From: an uncultured Paraburkholderia sp.
GTDB lineage: Bacteria; Pseudomonadota; Gammaproteobacteria; Burkholderiales; Burkholderiaceae
Assembly: GCA_940746715.1 (NCBI GenBank)
Contig: CALNWN010000017.1
Coordinates: 1-62,857 of the forward strand
Length of the DNA stretch: 62,857 bases
Direction: 5' to 3'
Shown here: piece by piece, positions 9,696-19,023 of the stretch
How positions within the stretch are numbered: position 1 is the stretch's first letter
Layout of the letters: the number at the start of each line of letters is the position of its first letter
The notes under the pieces: model-generated
Database searches by the model: none
What the model was told of the DNA's origin: nothing
Seen by the model: only the letters and a program-made list of their open reading frames with translations
Program-made: the position numbers and the translations under genes

Positions 9696-11291
9696 ATGAA
9701 TTTTAGCCAATTGTCAGTGAGAACCAAGCTGAGCCTTGCTTTCGGCTCCTTAACATTAGTCGTCGCTTGCGTATCCGCATATTCGGTCAAGGCACTGGAT
9801 GATTCGCATGAACGCATGATCGGGTTTCTGAAAGGGATCAATGCTCGGGTGGAAACCGCGAACACGGTCAGAGCTGCCGTAAGCGATCGCGCAGTGGCGG
9901 TGCGCAATCTCGTGCTCGTCACAACGCCCGAAGACATTCAGATTGAAAAAGCCGCCGTTCGGGAGGCAGAGGCTAGGGTCGAGTCCTCTCTTGTCAAGTT
10001 CAACGAACTCGTGGCGAACGCGAAGGACATGACAGAGGACGGGCGCAAGCTTGGCCTGGAGATCCCACGGATCGAGTATGAGTATCGTCGTCCCGTAGCT
10101 TTGGAAATCAATGACCTCGCGCTCAGTGGACAACGTGACACCGCTATTCGCGCGATCCAGTTGAAGTGCCGACCATTGCTTTCTGCTTTGATCAAAGCTG
10201 TGAAAGACTACAGCCAGACCGCTACAGAACATTCGGCGCAAATTGTTAAGAAGTCGAATGAAATTTTTATTTTGGAACGGAACATTTTGATTGGGCTGTG
10301 CATTCTGGCCGCTGCGTTGGCTGTACTTGCAGGTCTTGCCATTACTCGAAGCTTGGTTAGCGCCCTTGGCGCTGAACCGGTCGATCTGGCAAGAGTAAGC
10401 CATCGCGTTGCGAGAGGCGATCTGAGTCCAATCCCAAGCGCAGTGATGAATGCGCCCACCGGCAGCGTTCTGGCCTCAATGTCGGACATGCAAACCAGTC
10501 TTCTCGGGCTCATCGGTAAAGTTCGCACGGCCGCCGACGGGATCGCCATCGGGTCAAGCCACATCGCTGCGGGCAACGTTGACCTCTCATCGCGAACTGA
10601 AGAGCTGGCAGCATCCTTGCAAGAAACCGCGACAAGCATGGAACAACTGACTTCAGCAGTCAAACAAAACGCGGAGAATGCCAACCTGGCCAGTTCACTA
10701 TCACGGGACGCATCAAACATGGCGCTTAAAGGGAACGAGGTCGTCGGCGAGGTGATGGGCAAGATGAACAATATCAAGGCCAGCTCGACCGAGATTGCCG
10801 ACATTATCGGCATTATCGAAGGCATCGCGTTTCAAACGAACATCTTGGCGCTCAATGCGGCTGTGGAAGCCGCGCGGGCCGGCGAGCAAGGACGCGGCTT
10901 TGCCGTTGTTGCCGGTGAAGTGCGCAATCTGGCCCAGCGGTCCTCAACTGCCGCGAAGGAAATAAAAGAGCTGATCAACGACTCGGTTGTCAAGATTCAC
11001 GATGGTTCGCTCTTAGCGAACGAAGCCGGACGAGCCATGTCCGACATGACCGACGCAGTGAGCCGCGTGGCAGGCATCATGGGAGAAATCGCGGCCGCTT
11101 CGGCCGAACAAGGTCGCGGGATTGGACAAGTTAATCTAGCCATCGCTCAGATGGACGAAGTCACACAACAAAACAGCGCCTTGGTTGAAGAGGCTACGGC
11201 GGCATCCCAGTCTCTTCAGGAGCAGGGACGCGTCCTGAACGAATCGGTCGCGTCGTTCGTGATCGACCCGTGGCGCACTGGAGTAATGTAA
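9696..11291 (+). CDS. Methyl-accepting chemotaxis protein
   Basis: The 531-aa Tsr/Tar-type receptor has TM1 at about 12-32, a periplasmic four-helix-bundle sensor, TM2 at about 196-216, HAMP at about 217-270 and a cytoplasmic coiled coil. The coil carries the conserved hairpin tip (GIAFQTNILALNAAVEAARA followed by GEQGRGFAVVAGEVR). It signals to CheA/CheW. There is no C-terminal NWETF-like CheR pentapeptide; the protein ends FVIDPWRTGVM. I chose MNFSQLSVRTKLS as the start because it gives the usual N-in helix. The gene is intact and probably monocistronic. Confidence 0.92.
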   Translation: MNFSQLSVRTKLSLAFGSLTLVVACVSAYSVKALDDSHERMIGFLKGINARVETANTVRAAVSDRAVAVRNLVLVTTPEDIQIEKAAVREAEARVESSLVKFNELVANAKDMTEDGRKLGLEIPRIEYEYRRPVALEINDLALSGQRDTAIRAIQLKCRPLLSALIKAVKDYSQTATEHSAQIVKKSNEIFILERNILIGLCILAAALAVLAGLAITRSLVSALGAEPVDLARVSHRVARGDLSPIPSAVMNAPTGSVLASMSDMQTSLLGLIGKVRTAADGIAIGSSHIAAGNVDLSSRTEELAASLQETATSMEQLTSAVKQNAENANLASSLSRDASNMALKGNEVVGEVMGKMNNIKASSTEIADIIGIIEGIAFQTNILALNAAVEAARAGEQGRGFAVVAGEVRNLAQRSSTAAKEIKELINDSVVKIHDGSLLANEAGRAMSDMTDAVSRVAGIMGEIAAASAEQGRGIGQVNLAIAQMDEVTQQNSALVEEATAASQSLQEQGRVLNESVASFVIDPWRTGVM

Positions 11292-11373
11292 GCAATGGGA
11301 TGGACGCCCCCACCTTTAATGGCATCGATGTGCCAGAGTGGAAGTGTCGTCACTCTAACAGCGGGAGCGCCAC

Positions 11374-11482
11374 CATGGAGATTACAACGATCGTTATCGA
11401 CCTAGCCAAGAACCGTGTTCCAGATCCACGCGGTAAACGAGGCACGGCAAGGTTTTCCTTCGTAAGCAGCTTCGCCGGTAGA
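11374..11482 (+). pseudogene. IS110-family transposase N-terminal fragment
   Basis: MEITTIVIDLAKN, then VFQIHAVNE and KVFLRKQLRR in shifted frames, reproduce the N terminus of IS110-type DEDD transposases. Several frameshifts are present and it ends at about 11482. Only the first 40 or so residues remain. Confidence 0.65.
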
Positions 11483-11568
11483 GGGTGGCCGCGCAAATTC
11501 GGACGGCCGGACAAGTGGAAAGGCCGGGTCCTGAGTCCAGCGATAATGCTGGCAAAGGAACCCGAAAG

Positions 11569-11940
11569 ATGGCGAAGAGAACCCGACGCACGCACTCAGC
11601 GGCGTTCAAAGCGAAGCTGGCGCGGCCAACAGCCGGTCTGCGAAACCGACGTGCTGTTGATGCGGCGAATCGGCGAACTGCACATGGAGTGCCCGTTTGC
11701 CGGGGGCACGGATGCCGGTGCGCCTGTTGCGTCGGGAGGGCCATGAAGTCAGTCGCCGTCGCGCACGCACGTTGACGAAGCGCATGCGCTTCGAGGCTCT
11801 GTACTGCAAGCCGAACACGAGTCGCCGTAAGGCGCAGCACAAGATCTGGCCGTACCTGCTGCGCGGCATGAAGATTGACCGTGCCAATCAGGTGTTCACC
11901 CTCGACACGACGTACATTCCGATGGCTCGTGGCTTCGACG
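11569..11940 (+). pseudogene. IS3-family OrfA/OrfB fragments
   Basis: ATG 11569 begins an OrfA-like MAKRTRRTHSAAFKAKLA that is cut short. It is followed by OrfB pieces (LLMRRIGELHMECPFAG, KPNTSRRKAQHKIWPYLLRG, DRANQVFTLDTTYIPMARGF). The first catalytic Asp (LDTTY) is present, but the rest of the DDE domain is missing at the junction near 11940. Confidence 0.7.
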
Positions 11941-12260
11941 TTGTCGCGCCACGCCCCTTTGCCGTCCATCGAAAGCCGCACGCCGCGCTCAAGTACGGCA
12001 TCGGTGAACGCGGCCGCCGTGAACTGGCTACCCTGACCGGTGTTCACGATGTCTGGCAGCCCGTAGCGGGCGAATGCTTCTTCCAGTGCTTCAATGGCAT
12101 GCACGGCTTCCAGCGTAATGGCAACCCGGTACGCGAGTATCTTGCGACTCGCCCAGTCCACAGCCGCGGTCAGGTAAACATGCCCGGCGCTGTATCGGCG
12201 ACTGGGCGGGTTGGGTGCGAGACGCCCGCAACCCGTACGCGCTCAACGCTGGAATGGCGC
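11937..12260 (-). pseudogene. IS3-family OrfB fragment in inverted orientation
   Basis: The minus strand encodes AGHVYLTAAVDWASRKILAY and GLPDIVNTGQGSQFTAAAFT, ending GKGAWRDNV. This is the middle of an IS3 integrase domain in which the second Asp region has become NTGQGSQF (normally TDQGSQF). It abuts the plus-strand fragment at about 11940, so two related copies meet head to head. A frameshift near 12165 removes the upstream part. Confidence 0.7.
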
Positions 12261-12416
12261 CCCATCACGCCCATTCCCGGGTTGCAGGTTGGTCTCGACG
12301 CCGGCTCGCCGCTGCAGTTGTCCGTCGATTGTGCCCGGTGATGAACTTATCGTGCTGTACTGTCTGGCCGCGACCGCGCGACAAGTCGATGCCTGAGCAG
12401 CCCACGCACGTAAAAA

Positions 12417-14558
12417 TCATCGGGACGCGACAGCAGCAACGCTTCCCCGCTGACCATCCTGCATGTGCCGCGATGCCTGCCACCAGTACCTGCCCGTGCG
12501 TAGTTGCGGATCGCTTATCGCGAGATATGTCGTGCTCCACAGCTGCGCAGCATTGGCTTCAGTCGCGTCCGCGCTGCGCGTGCCGAATGCGTCTGCCTGG
12601 TAATGTCCGCCTGTGTACGACCACGTCCACATCTCGGAAGTTCGCCTGTCGCGCGCATTCGAGATCGCCCGCCAGATCGTCAGACGTGCCTGCGTCAGGA
12701 GGGCGCGCGCTGGACCGGACAGATCCTCGCGCCTGAGTTGCCTGTCCAGGCCAGTGACCCACATCGCCTGCTGCCATGACCAGACCACGGTGCCGTGGTA
12801 CGCAGAACTCGTAAATTTCGGCCAGAGCGAGGGGCTCGCATACGCCGGGTTCGAGACCAGCATCCCAACGTCGGTGACGAGTCCCGCCGGAAACGGCCTT
12901 GTCACGTCTGCAACAATGCGCCGCAGTTCTTCCTCGGGCGGCGTACCAAACAGCAGTGCGAAGCCGCCATCGGAATTCATCACGGCAACCGGTGCGCCCT
13001 GTTCGTCGAGCGATAGAGCATAAAACGATAGCGGCGCGTCCGGTGCGGTTCCCGCAGGCACACCCGCCGTGGGGGCGTACCTGGAGACGTCAGTCGCCGC
13101 CCGGGCGGGCGGCACGTCCACCCGGAACAGGATCGGCGCATACTGTTCCCACACAGCAGCCTCGTTCGCCGCGCCCGCCAGCGTGGCACGCTGCCCGGCG
13201 TCCAGATACGGATCGAGCAGCCCGCGCACAAGGAACGCACTTGCAGCACGCAGCGCGGCGGGCACCAGTACCGCATTGACATCGTACGGGTACACTCCGT
13301 GACCAAGTCCATCAGTGCTGTCCCGCCAGTTACCGACGATCTGCCCTCGCCGCAGATGGATCAGGTTGGCAACCGTCGGCTGTTGAGTGAACGGCTTTGC
13401 GGTGTCTGCGACATGCAGCAGGTTGACGACTAGCCGGCTGCCGTGGGTCCGTCCGCCGCTGCCGCGCTGCGCAAGATACGCAGCCGCTCGTGACTGACCG
13501 CGTGCATCGTCGATCAGCCACGTGGCCGCGATAGGCGCGAGAAGGTAGTCGCCGTCGATCATCTTGTAGTCGTAAGTCGGCGTCGGGTCGTCTGGCCGGT
13601 TGTTGTTCGCATTGTCGACCAGTGCGAACTCACCGATCCCTTCCTCGTGCGCAACCCTGCCGTCGTCCGAGAGGCGATCCAGCACAGACGTAAGACCCGC
13701 CTCGATCGTAGCAGGCTGCAGCACCGGCATCAGCATGCACACAGAGATCAGCGTGTCGCGGCCGAAGTACGTGTCGTACTGCCATGAGCCTGCGAGCAGC
13801 TTGTCGCGAAAGCTCAGGAATTCGAGCACATTCTGGCTCACCGGATCGGGATTCGCCGCCGCTGCGAGCAGGTCAGCGTGAGCGATTGGCGACATCGGCA
13901 TCTCCCCCGACAGCGCATCGACGTGCAACCTTAGCGTGTGTGCGCCGGCAGGTGCACGCAGTACAAGCTTGCCGCCCGCCGCTGGCACGATGTTGCCGCC
14001 ATCGCGCAGCGACACGCGCAGCGCGTAACCTGCCGCGCCATCGACACGGTCGCGTTGCCATTGCACGCTGGCCTTCTGTACCACCGGCTGCGTCGTGATC
14101 TGCGGCGGCACCGTTGCACCACCGTTGAAGTCGCGCAGGAAACGCACGTTGCTGAGCAGTCCTTTGCGAATTGTCAGCGCTTCAGTATTCACGGAGAGAT
14201 CAGCACCGATGCCATAGAGAGGCCGACCAGCTAGGTCCCGATCCGATAGTGCAGAGGGGGCTCTGTCAAGGTTCCAACTCACCGGCTGCGCGGTGTCGTC
14301 GAACCACAGTCCCGTGCCGCTATTGCCAGCAGGGAATACGACGAGCAGCCGGGGTTTCGTCGACGAGCGCGCCAGTAGATGCGCGGCGACCTTGTCCTGC
14401 CGGTAGAACACGTTGATCTGGCCACCGGTGTCCATGCGAAATGACAGAGCCGAACTTGAGGCCCGCGTGCCGCTTGACTGAATGCTACCGTCGTCGCATG
14501 CCGGGAACAGTCCGACACAGGCAAACCAGGCACAGAACAGTTTCGTAAAACGGTGCAT
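12417..14558 (-). CDS. Large lipoprotein of six-hairpin glycosidase type
   Basis: The 713-aa exported protein starts at MHRFTKLFC (an ATG four codons upstream is also possible) with a signal peptide and a lipobox-like FPAC. An N-terminal beta-rich region of about 250 aa precedes an alpha-barrel domain with WQYDTYFGRDTLISVCMLMP, GRVAHEEGIGEFAL and DYKMIDGDYLLAP, then GLGHGVYPYDVNAVLVP, MNSDGGFALLF and AYHGTVVWSWQQAMW. These are typical of (alpha/alpha)6 glycosidases such as GH15/GH63/trehalase-like enzymes, with acidic residues at likely catalytic positions. I cannot assign a substrate. The frame is intact and GC-rich, so it belongs to the backbone. The 3' end lies about 150 bp from IS3 debris. 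Confidence 0.7.
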   Translation of the reverse strand: MHRFTKLFCAWFACVGLFPACDDGSIQSSGTRASSSALSFRMDTGGQINVFYRQDKVAAHLLARSSTKPRLLVVFPAGNSGTGLWFDDTAQPVSWNLDRAPSALSDRDLAGRPLYGIGADLSVNTEALTIRKGLLSNVRFLRDFNGGATVPPQITTQPVVQKASVQWQRDRVDGAAGYALRVSLRDGGNIVPAAGGKLVLRAPAGAHTLRLHVDALSGEMPMSPIAHADLLAAAANPDPVSQNVLEFLSFRDKLLAGSWQYDTYFGRDTLISVCMLMPVLQPATIEAGLTSVLDRLSDDGRVAHEEGIGEFALVDNANNNRPDDPTPTYDYKMIDGDYLLAPIAATWLIDDARGQSRAAAYLAQRGSGGRTHGSRLVVNLLHVADTAKPFTQQPTVANLIHLRRGQIVGNWRDSTDGLGHGVYPYDVNAVLVPAALRAASAFLVRGLLDPYLDAGQRATLAGAANEAAVWEQYAPILFRVDVPPARAATDVSRYAPTAGVPAGTAPDAPLSFYALSLDEQGAPVAVMNSDGGFALLFGTPPEEELRRIVADVTRPFPAGLVTDVGMLVSNPAYASPSLWPKFTSSAYHGTVVWSWQQAMWVTGLDRQLRREDLSGPARALLTQARLTIWRAISNARDRRTSEMWTWSYTGGHYQADAFGTRSADATEANAAQLWSTTYLAISDPQLRTGRYWWQASRHMQDGQRGSVAAVASR

Positions 14559-14578
14559 TTTTATAGCCATCCCGATCT

Positions 14579-14735
14579 GATTCGGCGGTCAAGTTCGCCG
14601 AAATACGTACCATCAACTCGCGTACGTATCTGGAATACGTCATGACTCACATCGCGGACCACAAAATCGGTCGCATCGACGAACTGCTGCACTGGAACGT
14701 GGCCGCTAAGTTGCCCACCAAAATCCGCGCCACCG
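14579..14735 (+). pseudogene. IS66 TnpC C-terminal fragment
   Basis: The plus strand reads SRTYLEYVMTHIADHKIGRI followed by DELLHWNVA, the C-terminal extension of IS66 transposases (HIADHPxNRIDELLPWN). Only about 50 codons remain. It overlaps the promoter side of the large lipoprotein gene and may have replaced its original upstream region. Confidence 0.65.
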
Positions 14736-14874
14736 CCAGCGACGACCTGATCTCCGAGGCGTTCCGCAATCTGCGCGCGAGCCTTCAACGCACTATACCA
14801 CTCGTGCGCCATCGGCGAACGGCCGACGCGAGGCGCTTTACGCTTATACACCTTTGAGCCTGATTCCTAGGCGT

Positions 14875-15040
14875 TCACGGATTGCGGAAAATACCGTCAT
14901 TACCCAGCACACGATGTATCGCTCGGCGCTGTCCGTCGAAATCGTTCGGCGCATAGTGCTGCACACAGCGATTGTCGGTGAAAAAAATCCATGGCGAGTC
15001 GGCGTGCTGCACGCGGCCAAGGGTGTTAGTCGGGGGGCCT
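14875..15040 (-). pseudogene. TauD/TfdA dioxygenase C-terminal fragment
   Basis: On the minus strand the final ~50 codons give WIFFTDNRCVQHYAPNDFDG and QRRAIHRVLGNDGIF before TGA at 14875-14877. The distal His and the Arg-containing QRRAIHRV are typical of alpha-ketoglutarate-dependent taurine/2,4-D dioxygenases. No upstream catalytic domain is found; 15040-15230 is degenerate. Confidence 0.6.
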
Positions 15041-15278
15041 GAACATGCGGAAAATCTCGGGTTACGTCACCCAATGGTTCGCCGAAACGCATATTCCTCG
15101 GCCGCGTCCAGCCGACGCGCGAACCAAGTGCGCATTTGGCCAAGAGCATCTTGGCCACCGACAGATATAATCGAGCAGCACACCCCTTGATTTCGTCGAA
15201 CTCCTCGTGTCACTACCGATTAACCCTTACATCGCTGGTCCGGGCATCAAGTTGCTGGACTGGGGTTTGGTACTTGAA

Positions 15279-16325
15279 TTACACAGGCCCTTGAACCGGC
15301 TTGATATGCCCCACACCACACTGTCTCGGTGGACGTTGATCTTCAATCGATTCCATCACTTCCTCGTGAATCTTCACCGGGTCATGAAAAAGCGATCGGA
15401 CGAATTCCATATTGAGTTTTGACAGAAATCCACAACCCAAACCCCGGTAAGAATCGGGCACAGTCGTAGTCGTGGGAATGACCAGCCGATCGGCATAGAG
15501 CCGTCCACTCCAGACATCGTTGCTATCTGCAATTCGGCGTGTTGAGTTTACGTCGATCAGTTGAGTGACCGGAGCATCGGCTGGAAACCGCAAACTATTC
15601 TCTGCGGCTGGCAAATCATGGATTGTTAACCAGTCGACTATTCGGTCCTGGCGATCAGCCAATGCCCCTTTCTTGAATTTGGCCGACATCAGGATAGGTA
15701 CGATAACTCCTCCTGCCTCGCGGTAATTTCGAATAAACTGCATACGGTGTGTAAGCTGTATATGGTTGTCAAACGCGCTTATCGAGACTCGGATCTCGGC
15801 ACCACTCTTCGCAAGGTCAGTACACATCCTGGCGTCAATCTGAGTGAAGGCTTTGGTGATGAAGATCGGCAGGCGACCGCTTTTTTGTACTGTTTCGGCC
15901 AGCGCCAGTGCCTGTTTCCAAGCCCACGACGGATCGCTGTTCCATCCGTTACGCACATAGCCTTGCGTTTCTGGTAGCCGCTGGAGGTCGGTTCTAAAGA
16001 TATCGCTGTCAAAATGATTGAGGACGCGCGTCCCGAAATCGACTCCCTGCTTCCAGGATTGCTTTGCCGCGAAACAAATCCCATAACAGGCATGGCGCGC
16101 CGGCAAACAACCGGAAACTATATCGGTAGTCAAGGTGTTGAATGGTAAGCCGCCAGCAAGTCCTGCGCGAATAACGAGTGAATCCGGTTTTTTTAGAGGC
16201 TCAGAGCCAATGTTGGAACGATTACTCTCGTAGATCAGCCTGTTCAGATTGACCTCTGCACGCCTATCTGGACGCTGGATCTTGTCGATTGTTACGGAAT
16301 CGAACGAAGTGGTTTGCGAAATCAT
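15279..16325 (-). CDS. Radical-SAM-like Fe-S protein with a CX6CX3C motif
   Basis: This 348-aa product is the last gene of a low-GC minus-strand operon (gap of 91 nt from the oxygenase gene). Near residue 75 it has TDIVSGCLPARHACYGICF, a CX6CX3C cluster instead of the usual CX3CX2C. Downstream alternating strands and helices (GRLPIFITKAFTQIDARMC, AEIRVSISAFDN, GGVIVPILMSAKF) resemble the barrel of a radical SAM enzyme. I do not recognise the exact family. The context (RlmN-like enzyme, 2OG oxygenase) suggests a tailoring role in the same pathway. The frame is intact. Confidence 0.55.
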   Translation of the reverse strand: MISQTTSFDSVTIDKIQRPDRRAEVNLNRLIYESNRSNIGSEPLKKPDSLVIRAGLAGGLPFNTLTTDIVSGCLPARHACYGICFAAKQSWKQGVDFGTRVLNHFDSDIFRTDLQRLPETQGYVRNGWNSDPSWAWKQALALAETVQKSGRLPIFITKAFTQIDARMCTDLAKSGAEIRVSISAFDNHIQLTHRMQFIRNYREAGGVIVPILMSAKFKKGALADRQDRIVDWLTIHDLPAAENSLRFPADAPVTQLIDVNSTRRIADSNDVWSGRLYADRLVIPTTTTVPDSYRGLGCGFLSKLNMEFVRSLFHDPVKIHEEVMESIEDQRPPRQCGVGHIKPVQGPV

Positions 16326-16416
16326 GGCTCCGTACCTATCGGTTAATAGCTGGAAATATCTAACCCGCTCAATTGCGATTTTTAGCCAATAATCAATACC
16401 TGGGATTCCACCAATA

Positions 16417-17322
16417 TCATATAGAGTGGCTCACCACCCTTCCCAAAGGGGCGATCAAATGCTTGCCGTCCGGATAAATCTTGATCGCCTTCATGAGTCT
16501 TACTCCTTGAAATTCTTCACGCCGGTGAAGGAGCTGTATGTTGTCGTAAAGTATTAAATCCCCCATTTTCCAATGATGGGAATATATGTTTTCTGGTTTC
16601 AATATCTCCGCAAGCAATGCGTCCTTGATCCTTCCTCCAGCCGCGGAAGAGCATCCCTGGAAATCCAGAGCATTCTCGCTTACATAAACAAATTCTTCAC
16701 CCAGCGAGTTCGCAACAACTACCGGGTGGGAAACTATCCACTGTGGTGCATTGTCATGGGTGCTCGCGGGTTGCCTAATGGATGAGAGGCCTCGCAGCCG
16801 GGATAATTCTGCTTTACTGATATTCAGGTTCCGTACAGCAGTTGTGGCAAAGCTGGTAGCGCCACCTGTCTCCGACGGGATCAGACAATAGAGAATACCT
16901 ATAGACGCAGGCTTCTCCCTGAATTCCTGATCGGAATGCCAGAAATCCGTTGTATCCCCTGCGAAGCCGAACGGTGACCCATCGGGGTTCCGCAAATTGG
17001 TCAGATAGGCGACGTGCCTGTCACTATGGCCGTGGCTTATTCGTCTTGCCGAGGGCTCAATCATCCCAGAACCGAACAACCTCGAAAAGTTAATCAAATC
17101 ACTGTCATGAAGTGCCTGATTACGGATCAGGATCAGTCCGTGTTTAGCGAGTAATCGGCGAAAATTTATAGCCTCGTCTCTAGAAACACGCTTGAGATCA
17201 ACTTCAATCAACTCGACACCATACCTCAACTGCCCGAATAGAGAGACGATTTGGAGGCGATCACACTCATCTCCCGGCTCTGAATCAAAAGGAGAACGGT
17301 CGACATTTGAGTTGGCAAACAT
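16417..17322 (-). CDS. TauD/TfdA-type Fe(II)/2-oxoglutarate oxygenase
   Basis: The 301-aa enzyme has the facial triad HxD (H129, D131 in DFWHSDQEF) and a distal H266 (LLHRREEF), with the 2OG-binding Arg in GVRLMKAIKIYPDG (R275). The double-stranded beta-helix region includes PSETGGATSFA. Members hydroxylate or otherwise oxidise small molecules or carrier-bound amino acids in the cytoplasm. It lies between the RlmN-like and radical-SAM-like genes and is preceded by an AAGGG RBS. Substrate unknown; most likely a product of the neighbouring enzymes. Confidence 0.85.
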   Translation of the reverse strand: MFANSNVDRSPFDSEPGDECDRLQIVSLFGQLRYGVELIEVDLKRVSRDEAINFRRLLAKHGLILIRNQALHDSDLINFSRLFGSGMIEPSARRISHGHSDRHVAYLTNLRNPDGSPFGFAGDTTDFWHSDQEFREKPASIGILYCLIPSETGGATSFATTAVRNLNISKAELSRLRGLSSIRQPASTHDNAPQWIVSHPVVVANSLGEEFVYVSENALDFQGCSSAAGGRIKDALLAEILKPENIYSHHWKMGDLILYDNIQLLHRREEFQGVRLMKAIKIYPDGKHLIAPLGRVVSHSI

Positions 17323-17446
17323 AAAATAACCCTTATCTTCAAGGTTTATATAATGAAGTTGATTAATTTGGCAATCAGTTTATCACGTTTGACGCGCCTA
17401 AATTAAACAAAAACTTTGTCATGGGTACAATAAAATTTCCGTCGCA

Positions 17447-18322
17447 TCATTTTCTTTCTGAGGTTACTCGCAAGGTTCGTGATTTTGAACGAAGTTGACC
17501 ACATCCGCCCCATACATCGGTTCCTTTGCTGATGTCAACAATACACTCGTATCCATTTTCTCTTAGCTCATTGGCAAAAACGGAAAATCGATCAGAGGCT
17601 TTCAGCTTCAAGCCATCGATTGAGTTGATTTCATTGAGGTATTTCAGTTTTACAACGAAGTTATTTGGGTTAATTAGTGTGATTAACCGATGCAAATCTT
17701 CGTCAGTATCGTTGATATCTCGCAGAAGTAAGTAATTGAATATCACGCGCGCCCCAGAAGTTTTCTGGTATCGATCGGCGTGATCAATCAAGTCGGTAAT
17801 ACGGTACTTCGCGCCACCAGGTATCAGTCGCCCTCTTTTCTCGTCCGTTGTAGCATGCAAGGAAATAGATAGCGTATCGAGCGGTATTTCATAAAGCTCA
17901 TTAAATTTGGAGACGATGCCCATCGTGGTCATTGTTACACGATTCGCCAGTCTCCACGATTTAATTGAAATAGTTGCCTTTTTAATCTCTGGCAGATTGA
18001 GCATGGGCTCTCCCATGCCTGCAAATAATACTGTATTGATATTCCGTATTTCGCCCTTCGTCTCTTCCCCAAGGTCATTTAGGCAAACTTTTACCTGCCG
18101 GATGATCTGATCCGCGTCCAGATTTCCCAGAGGCTTCTGGCGACCGGTTTCGCAGAAAATGCAAGCGATTGCACATCCTATCTGGCACGACACACATAGA
18201 TACGGAAGTCGCGGTTCATGCAAATAGAATAAAGTCGACTCAACAGTTTTCGTTAGATCGCCAGTGGACAGCAGGTACTTACACCCACCATCAGCCGATT
18301 TTTTTCTCTCTACAATTTCCAT
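17447..18322 (-). CDS. RlmN/Cfr-like radical SAM methyltransferase homologue
   Basis: At 291 aa this is about 90 residues shorter than RlmN. It keeps the radical SAM CX3CX2C (C50, C54, C57 in GCAIACIFCETG), the GMGEPMLNLP motif, SISLHATTDEKR and a C-terminal Cys (C274 in DVWGGCGQL) that matches the methyl-carrying Cys of RlmN/Cfr. Those enzymes methylate A2503 of 23S rRNA. The missing N-terminal accessory domain suggests a different substrate. The start has AGGA six nt upstream and overlaps the preceding 60-aa ORF by 32 nt. Low GC implies acquisition. Confidence 0.8.
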   Translation of the reverse strand: MEIVERKKSADGGCKYLLSTGDLTKTVESTLFYLHEPRLPYLCVSCQIGCAIACIFCETGRQKPLGNLDADQIIRQVKVCLNDLGEETKGEIRNINTVLFAGMGEPMLNLPEIKKATISIKSWRLANRVTMTTMGIVSKFNELYEIPLDTLSISLHATTDEKRGRLIPGGAKYRITDLIDHADRYQKTSGARVIFNYLLLRDINDTDEDLHRLITLINPNNFVVKLKYLNEINSIDGLKLKASDRFSVFANELRENGYECIVDISKGTDVWGGCGQLRSKSRTLRVTSERK

Positions 18323-18473
18323 GCTCTATCCTGTTTTTGATTCTCGAATAGTCATCCGTTAGCACACAACATAATGACATCGCCAGAATACGAAATTGAC
18401 CAACAGTTTCAATCGACGGAAACGATCCATCCGCGACGAGAGGAGGCGGCTGATCAGGAGGCTTGATCGTCAT
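18291..18473 (-). CDS. 60-aa ORF leading the RlmN-like operon
   Basis: ATG 18473 follows GAGG at 5 nt. The product starts MTIKPPDQPPPLVADGSFPS, has Cys-Cys in the middle (MSLCCVLTDDYS) and a basic end (EHGNCREKKIG). It overlaps the RlmN-like start by 32 nt, so translation may be coupled. It could be a peptide substrate of the operon's enzymes, a leader or a chance ORF. No family is recognised. Confidence 0.4.
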   Translation of the reverse strand: MTIKPPDQPPPLVADGSFPSIETVGQFRILAMSLCCVLTDDYSRIKNRIEHGNCREKKIG

Positions 18474-18597
18474 TTTGCCTCGGTCCAAATTGACCAACGT
18501 TTCCTGCGCGATGTCATCGGTACCACCAATGTTTGCCGTGCAGGTGATCGATGGGGCATGCCTCAACAGAGCAGCAATGGTCGGGACAACAGCGTGT

Positions 18598-18942
18598 TCA
18601 TACCATGCATGCTCCGCGTGCACGGACGGCGGATATAAACAGCCGGTCTTTGGAGAAGCGCTTGTATGTCCGCTCACATGGCTCTTCAGCGCATGCGCCC
18701 CGACCTGGCTCATGAATGGGCTGTCCATTCAGCATTCTGAAGTACTTCAACGGAACCGCATCAAGTTGCGCAATGAGTTCAGGTCCTATGCCGCACACGC
18801 CACGTCCGGTCCGCTCATCGCAAAGCGCAGTCAAGAACTTTGGAAGCACTCCCAACCTGCAGGTTGCACAGAAAACCGCAGCAATACTGAAATCTTCGTC
18901 TCGCTGACTACTGGGTTGAACTGGTGACGGCACCATATTCAT
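18598..18942 (-). pseudogene. Truncated cyclase 5' copy A
   Basis: ATG 18942 has a GGGAGG RBS. The start MNMVPSPVQPSSQRDED matches the intact cyclase (MNMVQSTAQPTTQRSED). Homology fades after about 35 codons (CCGFLCNLQV-like in the adjacent frame) and the ORF continues as unrelated sequence to 18598. It is a decayed cyclase copy that keeps its promoter, which faces the RlmN-like operon. Confidence 0.65.
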
Positions 18943-18977
18943 GCCTCCCGCTAGCAATGAAACTCTAGTCAACACCC

Positions 18978-19023
18978 ATTCTAAGGACTTCCGGATGCTG
19001 ATCAACTGTCCATCTGGACAGGT
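18978..19023 (-). promoter_or_regulatory. Lux-box-type promoter A
   Basis: The palindrome AACTGTCCATCTGGACAGGT (19004-19023) is followed on the minus strand, after exactly 20 nt, by TAGAAT (complement of 18978-18983). This is class II LuxR geometry, with the box centred near -42. It reads into cyclase copy A and on towards the 60-aa ORF/RlmN-like operon. Confidence 0.7.

Noticed and set aside
14561..14851. Minus-strand ORF just upstream of the large lipoprotein gene
   Set aside because: It is antisense to recognisable IS66 transposase sequence on the plus strand.
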